Positions 21,000 to 33,704 of a stretch of 64,000 nucleotides of DNA are shown here, piece after piece; positions within the stretch are counted from its first letter, which is position 1; each line of letters opens with the position of its first letter. Source of the stretch: Gnetum montanum (Eukaryota > Streptophyta > Gnetopsida > Gnetales > Gnetaceae); NCBI GenBank assembly GCA_015680685.1, contig MNCI01002098.1:395210-459209 (forward strand), read 5' to 3'. The notes under the pieces are model-generated. The model searched no databases and was not told the DNA's origin. It saw only the letters and a list, made by a program, of their open reading frames with translations. Made by a program: the position numbers and the translations under genes.

Positions 21000-23760
21000 T
21001 AGAGTTATATTTCTCTACTTAAGGGATTACCTAACTTAGCCCATCATACTAAGGAAGTATTTATCATTAGCCATGGGCTTGTCATCCTGGTTATGCTTTA
21101 CTTCTTCCATGCACCCTAGAATGTGAACTTCAACTTTAGGTTATGGTTGTTGTTGGGACTTTTTCTCATTATTTTGATTGTGGTCTTTGGTGCTCTCCTA
21201 TGGTTTATTGGTTTAAGGGGGTTGGATAAAGAAGGTCATGGGTGTAGCTAAAAGGAAAGTGGACTTTGGTGGACCCACTTCCTTTCATGCCTTCATCTAA
21301 TTTTCACCCTTGTCATTATACTTTTGCATATGGTTCTTCTTTTCTTAGTTAAAGTTTTTTTCTTGTCAATAATTAGTTGTGAGGAAGAGGCAATAGTATT
21401 AGCCACCATAGAAGGTCATTGTGTAGTTGTTTTGGCTATGATGGTTTGGGTTGTGTTAGGCTAAGAAACCCTGATGAAAAAAGGATTCCTTGAAGGCATT
21501 TGTGATGGGACTCTTATGATAAAGGGGGACCTTGACTTGGTGGAGCCTAAACAAGCCCTTTCATCATAACGGGGTACTCGAATCATGAATGGTTCTCTTA
21601 GGGATTTCTAATCGTCATCACTGCTGAATGCTGAAATAATGTAAGGGCTATCATTAGCTTTTAATGGGTCCTTGTAGACCTACATCAACTAATTTTGTGG
21701 CTAGACTGGATTGGAAGCATCTAAGACTAGCTTCCCCTAATCTATCATCCTTTGTAGGTCATCCTTAAGCATGATGTAGAAGTGTATGTCATGAATAAGC
21801 AATTGGTGATAGTGGTAGAAGTGGTATAGTTTGAAGTATCTACACAATTAGGGATCATCCTTTATTGCCCGAGTAGGGTCCTTAGCTATTTCACATAGCC
21901 ACTCATGTTTCTTTTGAGCAGCTTTGGTCATTTTTTTGTATTGCATGCATCCACTTTTCAAAAGTTTGTCTAACAACTTAGAAGGGTTTAGTGCCAATGT
22001 AGTGTATTTGGACCTATCCTTTCAAAATTGAATCTAGTTATTGTCGATGCAGTGGATCTAGAGGTTGATGGTTGGTTATTATGGTCATTAGTGGGGGCCT
22101 TATGTGGGTTGGCCTTGGCCCATATTTTATAGTTTCTATTTCTTTTATATATATATATAGTTACTATGGTCATGTTATTTTTTTTACTCTTTTCTTTGTC
22201 TCTACATGTATGTTGCTTTTATATGCTATGTAGGTCAAATCATGACTGGATTTTGTAGCATCCTCTATATTTTTAGTTTGAGAAAATGCTTGGCTAAGAG
22301 ACTATGGATCAAGGTAATAGAGCTTGGACTTGATGAAGTCATTAATCACTCCCTTAAATATGGTCAAATATGTGTCTAAAAAATGGGTTCTCGTATTTCA
22401 TTCAATAGTCCATTCCATGGTTGAATAAATTTATACACTAGTTCTAAGGGTTCCTACTTGACCTTCATGAATTGGTCAAGCATGGTGTTAGGCTTCAAGT
22501 TATACTTGAAGTGATTGACAAACTAGGAAGTCAAGTCCACTAGAGAGGATATGGATCCCCTAGGTAATGTGTAGTACCAATCAAGTGCTTTCCCAATCAA
22601 GAACATAGGAAAAATCCTTATGATAATATGAGGCCATGGTTTTAAGAGTAAGCACTTAGATTGAAAGGTAATAAGGTGAGCATTGGGATCACCTTCTCCA
22701 TTGTATTTTCTAAACTAGGGAATAGGGACACTAGGAGAAAGTGTTAGGGATGGAACTACAAGACTAATGGGATCATCTTGGTAGAAATCCATAATCTTGA
22801 CAGTTTTTATAGTAGAGGCTTTGAGCCTCTTCAACTTTTCTAGGAAGTCTTGGATCATCTAGAAGGCTTGATCTAGTCCTTGTGGTGGCCTTGTTAGCTG
22901 TTGGGCTTACACATACATTTTTGACACCTATTGTGAGGCTTGTGGCCTCACTATGGGTTGTAAAATGGAAGAAATAGGTTGTTTCATAGTCATAGCTTGT
23001 GGGAAAACCAAAAAAAATAAATTTTTTTCTAAGACCTAAGGAAAAAATGGGATAAAGGAGGTGTGTGATCTCTAAGTTACTTGGGATCCCATGGTGGACC
23101 CCACATGGATATTTACTAGATTTTTGGTGGTGAAAACCATCATTGATGGTTGCATAGATTGAGACTATTTAGAAAATGGCATTGACAAACTATAGGCTAT
23201 CAATAATGGCATTGTCTAAGTTTGATGTGTGGCTATAACTGGCATGGGATTCACCATGCTAGATTAAGAGGAAGTGGAAGATGGTGGCACCATGCCCATG
23301 GAGAAAACAAAAGTGTTAGAGAAAGGTGCTATGAACTTGGGGAATGTTTGTTGGAATAATCCTCCCAAGATGTTTTCGAGCTCAAATTCTACCCTAAACT
23401 CATCCTCCTCCTCTTGTTGTCCTTCTAAGCTATGTTTTTCATCTTCCTCTTCCATGGTAATCAATTAGTCTAGGATGATAGCATAGATGTTGTTAAGGGG
23501 AATTTGGTCATACAAGGAAGGGATGTACTTTTTTCCATCCCTATGTATGAGCTCAAACTCCTTCTTGGCCTCTACTTCCATATGTGGAATTAGCATGTCT
23601 ACTTGCATTTTGGCATAAATGAAATTATAATGATCTCTCTTTATGGTCATAAAATCAGGACTTTTCCCTTTGATCCTCAAAGATTACCTACACATGATGA
23701 TGGTAGGGTCTTTGGGATCATAGACCCTCACGGCTCATTCGCTACGATCCTCACTAGTGA
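21000..23760 (-). pseudogene. gag: gag of element B (decayed)
   Basis: Minus-strand gag. The N-terminal part has KRDHYNFIYAKMQVDML and KKEFELIHRDGKKYIPSLYDQ at 23640-23490, matching element A. The capsid part has MDFYQDDPISLVVPSLTL, KYNGEGDPNAHLITF and GKALDWYYTLPRGSI. The zinc-finger region near 21830 reads FHYHQLLIHDIHFYIMLKDD, with the Cys residues lost. Next comes YKDPLKANDSPYIISA, also in A. Frequent TAG/TAA stops break it up. Confidence 0.75.
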
Positions 23761-23949
23761 GGGTGAAGGGAAATTTGATGGACTATTGGAAAGACATGGT
23801 TATGTTGCTAAGAATGGCTTAAATTTGGCTATAAATGATGGAACAAAAGTAAATTCTAGCAAATTGAATTCAAAAATGTTTAGAGGAAACAAAAATGGCT
23901 AAAAATTGTACTTATTATAATTAGTAACTAGGGGGTAAGGAGGGTTTAT

Positions 23950-24536
23950 TCCTTTACCAAAAATGAAAAGTTGGAAATGTTGGTGTCAAGCCTCACCCAA
24001 GTTGGCCTCCCAATTGCCTCTACTAGGTATGGTAGGGGGGAAAGAAAGAGGGGGGAGATGATGGGAATCTCACATATTCTAACTCAATGTTGATGAGGAA
24101 AAGGCTAAAGACCAAAGTGAAAAGTTCATGCTTTCCCACAAAAATTGATTTTAGTAGGCTATCAATTTTCTTAGCTAGGAAAGATGGGGGGAAGCTAACT
24201 TCCAAAATTTTGGTAATATATAGAAGGATTTCACCACCCACTTTAGAAACTAAAATAAAATTGGCAGGAGAAAGAAAAAGGATGGAAACTCTTTACCACT
24301 TGCCTTGGAGGAAAAAATTCATAACAAGTGCTATGAAATGTCACCATCCAATTACCTACAACTTTTGCACTACAGTGTTGGTCATAGGGTGGAAGGGGAA
24401 GCATTGATCTTTTGGGAATTTTTGTTGTAAAGATATAGAAAAAGGCTTTCAATTTGCAATGTTGGCTTTGGGGAAGTTGGTGTTAAGCCTCTTCCATGCT
24501 AGCCTCCCAATTGCTTCTATGTTGGGTATGGCACAA

Positions 24537-24572
<36 letters not shown>

Positions 24573-24960
24573 CANAAGAATATCACACCTTCTATTTCAA
24601 TGTTAGAGAGAAGGGAAAAAAGTTTGAAGGCCAAAATGGAAACATGGTATTTTTCAAAAATGGTTTTGGCAAGCTACCAACCTTTACCACAAAGGAAAGG
24701 AAAGTAGGTTTGGTTGGTGTTGAAACCAATGATAGTTTTGTGGTAAAAAATGTGGCAAAAAAAATTAACTGGTTGTTAAGGTTTCCATGCTAGATTTGTT
24801 CTAAAAATTAATAGCAAAAATATTAGCACTTGAATGACCTATAGCTTTTATGCTAGGGTTTCTGTTATAGGGGGATAAGAATAGTGTTTGAGTTCTAAGG
24901 TCTTGATTGCAAAAATGTAAATTTATTGCCAGGAGAAAACATTGGCAATATGGTGAATAG
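23950..24960. repeat. Diverged tandem duplication in the leader of element B
   Basis: The stretch from about 23960 (GTTGGTGTCAAGCCTC...GCCTCCCAATTGCC) recurs from about 24476 (GTTGGTGTTAAGCCTC...GCCTCCCAATTGCT). Similarity continues downstream (CAATGTTGATGAGG versus CAATGTTAGAGAG, GAAAGTTCATG versus GGAAACATGG). It suggests an old duplication with a unit near 0.5 kb in the non-coding leader between primer site and gag. Confidence 0.5.
24541..24575. other. 30-base poly-G run next to a single N
   Basis: G(30) is followed by ACCAN. The first copy of the tandem unit has only short G runs here. The length and the adjacent N suggest a sequencing or joining artefact. Confidence 0.7.
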
Positions 24961-24984
24961 CTTTTGGCATAGAAATTGGGATGA

Positions 24985-25006
24985 GGCCCTCCTTTTAGCA
25001 CTAATA
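24985..25006 (-). other. Primer binding site of element B
   Basis: The minus strand reads TTAGTGCTAAAAGGAGGGCC, the element A site TTGGCGCTAGAAGGAGGGCC with G-to-A and C-to-T changes only. It lies just inside the LTR end near 25014. Confidence 0.65.
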
Positions 25007-25013
25007 AAACTAT

Positions 25014-26597
25014 TGCAACTAGAAAAATTGATCTCTAGAATAAAGACCAACAAATCTAGTGCACAGTAGTCCTCAACCTTGAATCCCTAGGGCCTCCATA
25101 AAAAAATGGGATCTGAGGTGCCCTGGCTAGTCCAATAGATCAACTAGGGACTTGGGAGGTTTGTAAAAAAATTTGATGAAATGGAATGCAAAAAGAACTG
25201 ATAACACATCTAAATAATGCATAGAAAATAAACAAATATAACTTGCACACAGAACCAAAAACTTAAAACTTTTTTGAGAAAAAATAAATAATAAGTTAAA
25301 GAAATATGTACAAATGGTTCCTGAATGGGTAGCAAGGTGATTCACTTAGATGGGGGTTGAGGTTCTATTAAAGTTGATGTAGTCAACTCCACAATTAGGA
25401 TGTCTTGTCACTCCTGATTCTATTGAACCATTAGTGCTACAATCTCAAATTTGCAACATTGGCTATGGTGGGGTTTGAGAAGTGTGAAAAATCTAAGCTA
25501 CCCAAATTCTCTATGCTAGGAGTTGGAAATCCCAAGAGTGTAGCATGGATCTAGAAAAATCACAAATCCCAAAAAGGGGGTTACAAGTTCACAAGATCAC
25601 AGGGTTTCCACGTTGGTTTCAAGAGAATATATGTATGGAAACTTACAAGAACTCTTGAGTGCTTGAGAATGTCTAAGTGTAGAACTGTGAGTAAATTATT
25701 GAAATTGTATAACCAATGCCAATAATATTGGATTGCAAAAGTGTGGAACCTTGGAAATTGCTAAACTATAAAAATTTTTAAACCTCTAAATGGTGTTTAA
25801 GGCTAGTTTTTATAGGTCTTAGTCCATGAATGCGGCTACAAAATGGCTATGATTTTGTTGTAATTTGACTACAAATTGGCTAGCAAATTGTTGTAAAATT
25901 GATGAAACTTTTTTCCTTGTATAGTTAAGATGGGTGTTCAAATTTGTGGGGTTACTGTATATAATAAGTTCCTCCCCTATGGCCATTCTATTTACTATAA
26001 ATAGTAATGAGGGAACACCTTCTATGTTGGAGATGCATCTTCCACGCTAATCCTTCCGCCATCCTTATCAAAATGGTTGGTCAACGTTGGACTGCATGGA
26101 GTGATGAAATTTGACTATTGTGGCTTCCATGCTAGGGGCATGTAATTTCCATGTTGGGGGAAAATATTTCCAAGCTAAGCATATAATCTCCATGCTAGGG
26201 GAAAAGTGTTTAAGCTAAGGGAAACCCCCTTCTCCCACCACCTGTCTATGCTAGGGGTAGATGAGATCTATCTCCCTGCAAGTGTTTCCAACATAGAAAA
26301 ATGTATACCCCTCATAAAACCCATCAAATTTCCTTTTTAATGTTCCAAAAGGCATTTTTACACCCCTCGCACCCTAGTATAAAGCCTAAATATAGACACT
26401 AGGTAACTTTTTCTACTTGGGAAATGTGGCTTTAACTACTTATGAGGCATTTTCAGCTCTATAAGTATGGAATATATGCGATTTCTCATTGTGGATTACA
26501 ATCTCTACATTTACAATGAATTTTTACCTTAGGTTTCATGGGATGAAATCTACATGGTGAAATTTGGCTATAACATGCAAAATTTTGTGGTGTTTCA
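25014..26597 (-). repeat. 5' LTR of element B
   Basis: It starts on the minus strand at 26597 with TGAAACACCACAAAATTTTG, the same opening as element A. It ends near 25014 (CA), just before the primer site. The element-strand word CCTAGCATGGA is repeated many times (for example 26120-26260). No ORF is supported. The end at 25014 is approximate. Confidence 0.65.
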
Positions 26598-27199
26598 ATG
26601 AAAAATAGATTAGCCTCATCAAGGTGTTAGTTTGGATGGCCATCTCTCCCACAACTATGTTGAAAGGGGGAGATCTAAAAAATGGAGTAAGCCTATTTTA
26701 ATGTGGTATTAGTATTAATGGTTACTCTAGGTTCCATGAATGGCTTAAATTGTTATTTGTTGATTAACATGTGTTTGTAAGGGCTCAACGGATGATTGAT
26801 GGTTATGGCTCTAGATAGAAAAGTTACATGTATAATGTAAGGTCACTTCCATATTGTTTGAAACTTAGTGCACTGTGGCACATGCATGGGATTCTAATAA
26901 GAAACCTTATCATCAAGTTAGGGTTTAACTTTTCTTATCTATGCATCATGATGTTATTTAGAGTGTGCCTTATGTATTTCATTCATCATTAGGGCTACTT
27001 ATCAATTCTCATCTAGCACATTAAGTATCATTAGTTATTCTTTTTATGCTAGATTAATGTTAAGGTCAGGTTCATAGGCTATTTTGAATATATGGATTTT
27101 GACTTAGATCAGAAGTTTTAATAACTTTTTGTACACTAGATCAAAGGGAGAGTAGCCTATAGAAAGTTTTCAAGTCAAAAAAAATGCCTAAAGAGCATC

Positions 27200-27960
27200 A
27201 TTGAGTTTAGTACTCTAGTCCTTCTTATATTGACTAATTGTTCATTTTAGTATCTTAGTAATCTCCCTATTTGTATCTTCTACTTGACCATTAGCTTGGA
27301 GGTGATCAAGGGTTATGATTTTATGTTGCATCCTTAAGCATTGCATTGGTTTCTAAAAAGTAGACCTTGTGAAGTGGGTTCCATTATTAGAAATGAGTAG
27401 TCTAGGCACACCAAACCTATTTACCACTTTTTGTTGTATAAACCAAGCTATAGTGGTGGATGGATAGTCTGATATTGTTGTAGCTTTAACCCACTTGATG
27501 TAGTAGTAAATAGCAACAATTATGTAAGCCTTTCCATTTGATATAGGAGTGATGGATCCCATGAAGTCAATGTTCTAGAGGTTGAAAGACTCTAGTGGTT
27601 AGATTCACTATTGGGACCCTTTCATTTATGCAATTATTTCTCCATCCCTTTGACAACACTTGCATGAATAGAAGAAATGATAAACATCTCTAAAGATTAT
27701 TGGTAAAAAATATCCTATCATGAGGATCGTCATTACTGTCCTTCTTCTTACATAGTGGCATGTACAAGGACCCTCCTAAGAATCTTGGAGGATTTGCAAC
27801 TTATTATCATCTAACATATACGCTCAAACCAAGCCATCAGTACAAATCTTCTATTAGTTACCTTAAAATCTCTGTATAATGCTTAACTTAGTAAAGAAAA
27901 TATTATTTATTCTTATTATCCCATTCTACCAGAGTCTCCTAAGGAAGAATATAGGGGAGG
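27200..27960 (-). pseudogene. int: Integrase of element C
   Basis: Minus-strand core: MGSITPISNGKAYIIVAI, then KWVKATTISDYPSTTIAWFI, then RLLISNNGTHF, with the second catalytic Asp replaced by Asn, then a Glu in NGQVEDTN near 27280. The usual D(I/L)DFMG start lies just upstream and is degraded. Athila/Tat integrases have the same order. Confidence 0.7.
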
Positions 27961-27999
27961 AATCCATCATACGAATCGATACCCATTAGATCTTGAAAT

Positions 28000-29600
28000 T
28001 GAATGGATTTAGCAAAGAGGAGCTCATCTAGAAACTAATCAGATAAAGGCTCCTCCTTCACCTTGCTATCCTATCATAACTAAGATAAGCAATTAGAGAC
28101 CACATTATTGGTTCCTTTCCTATACATCATGGTTAGATCAAATTCCTACAAAATCACCAACCACTATATGACATGGGGACTCATTGCTGGCTTATTCATC
28201 ATGAAATAAATAATAGTGTGATCAATGTGTATGAAAATTTGACATCCAAGTGAATTTTTCTAAGGCATACACCATTGAAATGAGATTTTTCTTAGTGGTG
28301 GTGTACTTCAGTTATGTATGCATTATGCTTCTACTTGTACAATGGATATAATATGGACGTTTCTAATCATCCAATTGTGTAAGAACTACTTCCAATATAT
28401 AGTTGGATACATCCATCATTATGTGGTATGGTCTGGACCAATTTGGAGAATGTAGAATGGGAGTTTCTACAAGCTTTTCCTTTAATTATTGAAATGTTTG
28501 TTTGCATTCCTTGGTCCAGTCAAAAGGTACATTTTTTTTGTAAGTTCTATTAGAGGTTTAGTAATTTTGAAGAAATTTTTAATGAAGCATGTGTAATAAC
28601 TAGTATGTCAAAGGAATAACCTCATATATTTTACATTTTGAGGTTGTCTAGTAATTCCTAGGATCATCCATACTTTCTCTAGGTCCACCTTGATCCCCTT
28701 TCTTAAAATTTGGTTCCCTAGGACATTACGTTCTTGAATCATCAAGTGGATTTGCTGCCAATTGAGCCATAATTTTATCTCAACATAGCACTTTAGCACC
28801 TACTCTAGATGATCCAAAGCTTGCTAAAATTTGGTACCATAGGTGGAAAAGTCATCCATGAAGACTTCCACATCACTACCTATTTGCTACTAAAAAATAC
28901 TAAGCACTAGGCATTGAAAAGTTGTAGGGACATTGCATAGGCCAAAGGCCATCTTCTTATATGCAAAGATCTTCTAGGAACTTGTGAAATTTATCCTGGC
29001 CTTATCTTTTGGTGTTATCTTGATTTTTTTATAACCACTAAAAACATCCAAAAAACTATAGTATTTTTTTTCTTGAGATTATATCCAGTGCCTAGTCCAC
29101 AAATGGCAATGGAAAATGATCCTTAAATAATACCACATTTAATAGCTGGAAGTCTATTGAAACTCTTCATTTTCCTTCTTTCTTTGCCACAATCATAAGG
29201 GAGCTCTTGCAGTCATTGTCTACTATAGGATAGATAAATCCTACCTTAAGAGGTTGTTCAAATTTATCTTTAACAATTTAATTAAGCTTAGGATTCAATC
29301 TCCTCTACAATTGCCTCCTTAGCTTAATAGATGAAACTATATAGATTCGATGCTGGCATATTCACAAATCTATCCCTGTTTGCTCATGATATGGCCATGC
29401 AAAGGCTATTGGCCATTTGTTCACTACTTTCAATAGCTTATATTTTTTATTTTGGAAAAGACTAACATTTATTATTATTGGCTTACCATTATTAAGAAAA
29501 GCATATTCTAATGCTACTGGTAAAGCCTTAAGTTCAAGGGACTCTTGCATGAAATCATTAGCAATTTCCAAAATTTCCCAATTCATCTCTACATTTTTAT
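28000..29600 (-). pseudogene. pol: RT and RNase H of element C
   Basis: The RT start reads LELKALPVALEYAFLNNGKP then LLKVVNKWPIAFAWPYHEQT (29560-29370), typical for Athila. The catalytic box reads VEVFMDDFSTYG near 28840 with both Asp kept. The thumb reads QERNVLGNQILRKGIKVD (28740-28690). RNase H traces lie at 28000-28560. Many stops and frameshifts. Confidence 0.72.
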
Positions 29601-29779
29601 TGGAGAGTTAAGTATGGATTTTCTCTATTCTATCCATATTGTCTATGGATGCACTTTAGAAGCATTTTAATGATTCCATGCATATTGTTGATTCAAAGTG
29701 ATCTTCTAATGTCAACCAATGGGTACCTTCCTATTTTGTGATTTTTGCATATAAGGACCTTTGAATATTTGATGTTTTA

Positions 29780-30330
29780 ACACACTTACTTCATTCTCTG
29801 ATGGATGTTCTTTTCATGGTCCATATTCTTTGCATGCAATGGCATCCTATGTCATTCTATGGGATGCATGGAACACACTTCTTCTCAAGCTTTGCAAACT
29901 TTTTTCCTTGGAGATTTCCAAGGAAAGATCTTTGATTTCCATCTTGGCATCAATAGTACTGAGCCAAACCCTTCCCATGATAATAGGAAAGTTCTTCATG
30001 TAATTGTGCATTTTGATCGCTAGGAAATCTACTAGATATGACCAATTCCAGACAATGGTCATGATATCCTTTACCAATTCCAAAGGAACAATGATGGACT
30101 AATCTGCAAGCTCTAACCTAATGTTGAATTTCTTCAGTGGAGGTAGATTCTAGGACTTATACATCTCCTAAGAACTTAAGTTCACCCATAAATCAAAATC
30201 TAGTAGAGCCTTGTATTGATCATTTCCTACAACCCGTAAATAGATGAGGGGACTCCAAGGAGTATATCATTTCCTAGGAAGGTGACTTACCTTGATCCAA
30301 TAAATGACCACATGGGTCAACATGACATTA
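29780..30330 (-). pseudogene. pro: Protease region of element C
   Basis: Minus-strand WSYLVDFLAIKMHNYMKNFP then IIMGRVWLSTIDAKMEIKD (30040-29950) matches the same stretch in D and E. The active-site part upstream is not legible. Confidence 0.65.
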
Positions 30331-30399
30331 TGCACATTAGAGTTCATTTGATTTGAAGAATGTTCGAGGGTATTTTTGGAAGAAATTAATGTAGGGTCA

Positions 30400-32700
30400 G
30401 TAGTCACAAATGTTTATGCTATGAATTATTTGGTCTAAAGAAAGCCTACTTTTGAGGCTTATGCTTAAAGCCACTTGGATGTTCATCCATTTGTAAGTGT
30501 ACTACCCTCATGGAATTATATTATTGTGATTGGTGTGGAATTTCCTCTTGCATTGGTGGTATAGGTGACAAGGAAGTGGTGTCATAAAGTGCAAGGTAAG
30601 GTGCTGGGTATGAAGAAGGATAATCAAAGGAAGACTTAGTTTGCAAAGTGGAGTTTTGGTGATATTCTAGAGGGTACTAGTGATGCAAGAAGAAAGTATG
30701 ACTTGTAGAGCCATGAGGAGATACCAACTATTAGACATAATATACATAAGGTTCTAGTTGTCGGTAAGGATATTATTACCATGGTGGTGGTATCCCCCAT
30801 GACTATGAATTTTATCACTACTAATGCTGCTCCTGATGTTGAGGTAACACTCCACTTTTGTAATACTTTATTTAATGGAACTATTGCCTGTAATTGCCTT
30901 GTGGATAAGGCAATCTCCTAGGTTGTTGCTTCCTTGCCAATTTCAGACTCAACATCCCTAGGAATTTTCATATTAGAAAATTTCACATTTATCATCATTT
31001 GTTTCTAAACCTAAAATCTCATCAATTGCTATAGCCTTACATTTTTGTTGACAATGATCCCTTATTATATCTTTTCTTCTCTTTCTATCTATATAACCTT
31101 GCTCCATCTTCTCGTCTACTATCTTGAGAATATTTTGGAACTTTTCATCTATGGAGTTCCATATTTTATCCACCTTAGCCAATATTTTAGTAATACATTT
31201 TTAGATTGGAAAGGTTTTCCTTTACACTACTTCATCTAGTGGTTCTTCCTTCTCTAAATAATAGAAATGCACCTTCCTTTTGCAAATGGAGGTGTCTCTA
31301 TTATATTCCTCTGTACTTTCTTTCCTCAACTCTCATTCTTTCTCTTCCACGTGATCAATTAGCCTTTGGATCTAATAGGCTCTCATCTCTAAAAGTATTT
31401 CTTGGGCATAGACCCCAAGAGTTTCTTTGGCTTTGTTTCAAAGCCCATCTATAATGTGGCAAAGTTGCTACCTATGAGAAAATCCATGGCCTGGACATTA
31501 GTGCAAGAGAAAGTAATACCTACTCAATGCTACACCCAAGGATTCATGGTTTTCTTGCTTTTATCCTTGAATTTTTTTCCTAAAGTTGAACACTTGGAAG
31601 TACATTTGGTACATATCGTTAAACAACACTAGCATGGTACTCCACTTGTGTATAGATCCCAATTCCAATGGATGGTACCAACTTTTTACTTCATTAATGA
31701 GTATCCCTAGGAACAATTTTAGCTTTTCCTACTCATTCTCAACATTTTGTAAGGCACAAGCATCATGGAAGGCTTGCAGATGATGTTAAGGATCACCATT
31801 ATATCCTCCATTAAATTTAGAAATATTTTTCATACCAAGCCTTTTAATCCTACTATCCTTCTATAGCCTGATTGGAATTCTAATTACTTTTAAAACATTA
31901 AGCATGTTTATGGTAGGTAGCAATGGTTCATCATAGTTGTCACATTCATGGTGGTCCCTATCATGGCCATGCCTCCTATGATGAGACCTATTATGCTTTC
32001 TTCCTTGGTGATGCTCCTCTTCCTCTAGTGTTTGTCATGCTCCCTATTCCCTTCATCATAATGGGATTTCCCATGGTTCTTCTCTTATGGTTCTTTTCTT
32101 GATATTCCTTCTTATCTTTATCCTTCTCCTTAACCTTTGACCAATGACTAGGACATCAATCCTTTGATGTTCATTGGACCTTAGACTATGTCCTTCCCTC
32201 ATCTTGGTTATTCTTCAATATTAATTTCAACCTTAGAATATGTGTACTCACACAAGCTTGAGAAGAAATTAGGACCCTTTTTCTATGATTGTTGAAATAA
32301 TGGTGGCAAGATCCTTTTATCTTTAGAGGCTTCATAACATGCCTCCATGCATCAATTCTATTTGAGTTATGCTTTAGAGGGTTGAAAGTTCCTAGTGGTG
32401 TGGTCTATTACCTCATACTCTACACTTGCTAATTTAATTTTTAACTTTATGTGACTAGCCATAAGCATGATGGGAACTGACCAATTGGAAGTAATAGAAT
32501 GTTACCCTCCATATCCCTTTACCATAACTATTCATCTTGATTGAGAATGAAGGTAAAATCTAGATTATAGGAATTTAAATATGCATAGACTACTCTTAGC
32601 TACTAAGGCCTTTCACTAGTAGTCCTTCTAGTCCTATCTTGTTGTTGATTGGATTCATTGACATGCGATGGAAATTTATTCCTACAAGAAGAAGCTATCT
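30400..32700 (-). pseudogene. gag: gag of element C
   Basis: N-terminal RVVYAYLNSYNLDFTFI near 32580 matches D (YQVVYTHPDEYIPNFTFI). The capsid end LCHIIDGLETKPKKLLGSMP near 31430 matches D's LRHLVDGLRYETRRTLGTYA. A region at 31182-30973 (WNSIDEKFQNILKIVDEKM) matches D's WSSLDRKIDFLKKIIED. No intact frame remains. Confidence 0.65.
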
Positions 32701-32840
32701 CAGTAATATGTATTAAGTGTGCCTTGTTATAATTTTTATTATTAGTAATTTGCACAAAAGATGAATCATTATATTTTCCTTAAAATGACTTTATATGAAC
32801 TCAATACATAACGATATTTAGCATACTTAGCTAAATTAAG

Positions 32841-32859
32841 TCCCTAGCAACAGTGAAGA
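32841..32859 (-). other. Primer binding site of element C
   Basis: The minus strand reads TCTTCACTGTTGCTAGGGA just after the LTR end ACTCATCA. It resembles the Athila-type site TGGCGCCGTTGCCGGGGA after transitions. Confidence 0.45.
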
Positions 32860-33704
32860 TGATGAGTATTGGGTAGTCCCTATGCCTAACCATACAAATA
32901 ACAAGCATTCACACATGATCTAATAAAATTTTGTGGACTTATTTACCTAAGTTGTTGATATTATTATATAGTGAATTGTGTAGTTATAAGTTATCTTCCC
33001 AATCTATACTTATGTTAAACTGTGCATATGATTAAGTGTAGTTGAGGTATAAGATATTCATTTTTATATTTTTAATTATTCTTCTCCTATTCGCTAAATA
33101 ATTGAGTGAATATTTAATAATTTAATTTATTAATTAATTAACTACTTCATTAGCTAACTATCCTAATGTGGAGTATCCATTTCCACTTGATATACACATC
33201 CTAAACCTATATTAACATTGTTGGGTTACCAAGGGTATACTATTGGGTGCACCAGGTATTCACTACTAGGATTACCAAGCATTAATATGCTATGCACAAA
33301 GTGGTTGTACTCATGCACTTATGAATAATAATATTAAATTACTAAAGAAAATGAATGTAAATTTCATGTAAAGTAAAGTGCTGAAAAGCATAATTAAATT
33401 AGTTGAAGTTCTACAATGGATATAGGAAATATTGATTTTATTGTTGTTTATGCAATGTTTCCAAGTACATGTGCACTCAAATAAAATATTATATAATCTC
33501 ATAACTTCATACTACATGCACTCAAAGTGAAAATATTCAAAATTTTGTGGAAGAAAACTACAAGAATTTAGCTAACGCTAAGACAAAAAGATGCCATAAA
33601 TGTGAGAGGTATGCACATTTATATAGGGAATGACTATGTCAATGCATCCTAGCATGCATCAAAAAGGCTACATTAATGAGCATGTGTTGATGCAGCTTAT
33701 ATTA
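32860..33704 (-). repeat. 5' LTR of element C
   Basis: Collinear with the D and E LTRs: conserved end TGATGAGT (plus strand) with accompanying ACCATAC. ATCTAATAAAATTTTGTGGAC, TTACCAAG and AAAGTGGTTGTACTCATGCAC words recur. A TATATAAATG box lies near 33615. The start near 33704 is approximate. Confidence 0.6.

Larger units (their letters stand above)
19414..26597 (-). mobile_element. Element B: older Tat-like retrotransposon, 5' half
   Basis: A minus-strand relative of element A: 5' LTR (25014-26597), primer site, leader, gag and protease, then the insertion point of A, beyond which its antisense gene continues at 1-1762. Gag and protease align motif by motif with A. The LTR start TGAAACACCACAAAATTTTG matches the A LTR start. 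RT, integrase and the second LTR must lie left of the window. It is inserted in element C at 26597/26598. It is far more decayed than A, with stops every few dozen codons. Confidence 0.8.
26598..33704 (-). mobile_element. Element C: Athila-like Ty3/gypsy element (5' LTR to integrase)
   Basis: Minus-strand order: 5' LTR (32860-33704), primer site, gag, protease, RT/RNase H, integrase, then a short post-integrase stretch cut at 26598 by element B. The protein motifs are shared with elements D and E (GRVWLSTIDAKMEI, FMDDF, ISNNGTHF). It is very decayed and no intact frame exceeds about 80 codons. Confidence 0.75.

Noticed and set aside
24541-24570. G-quadruplex-forming regulatory element
   Set aside because: A pure 30-G run next to an N is more likely a sequencing artefact than a kept structure.
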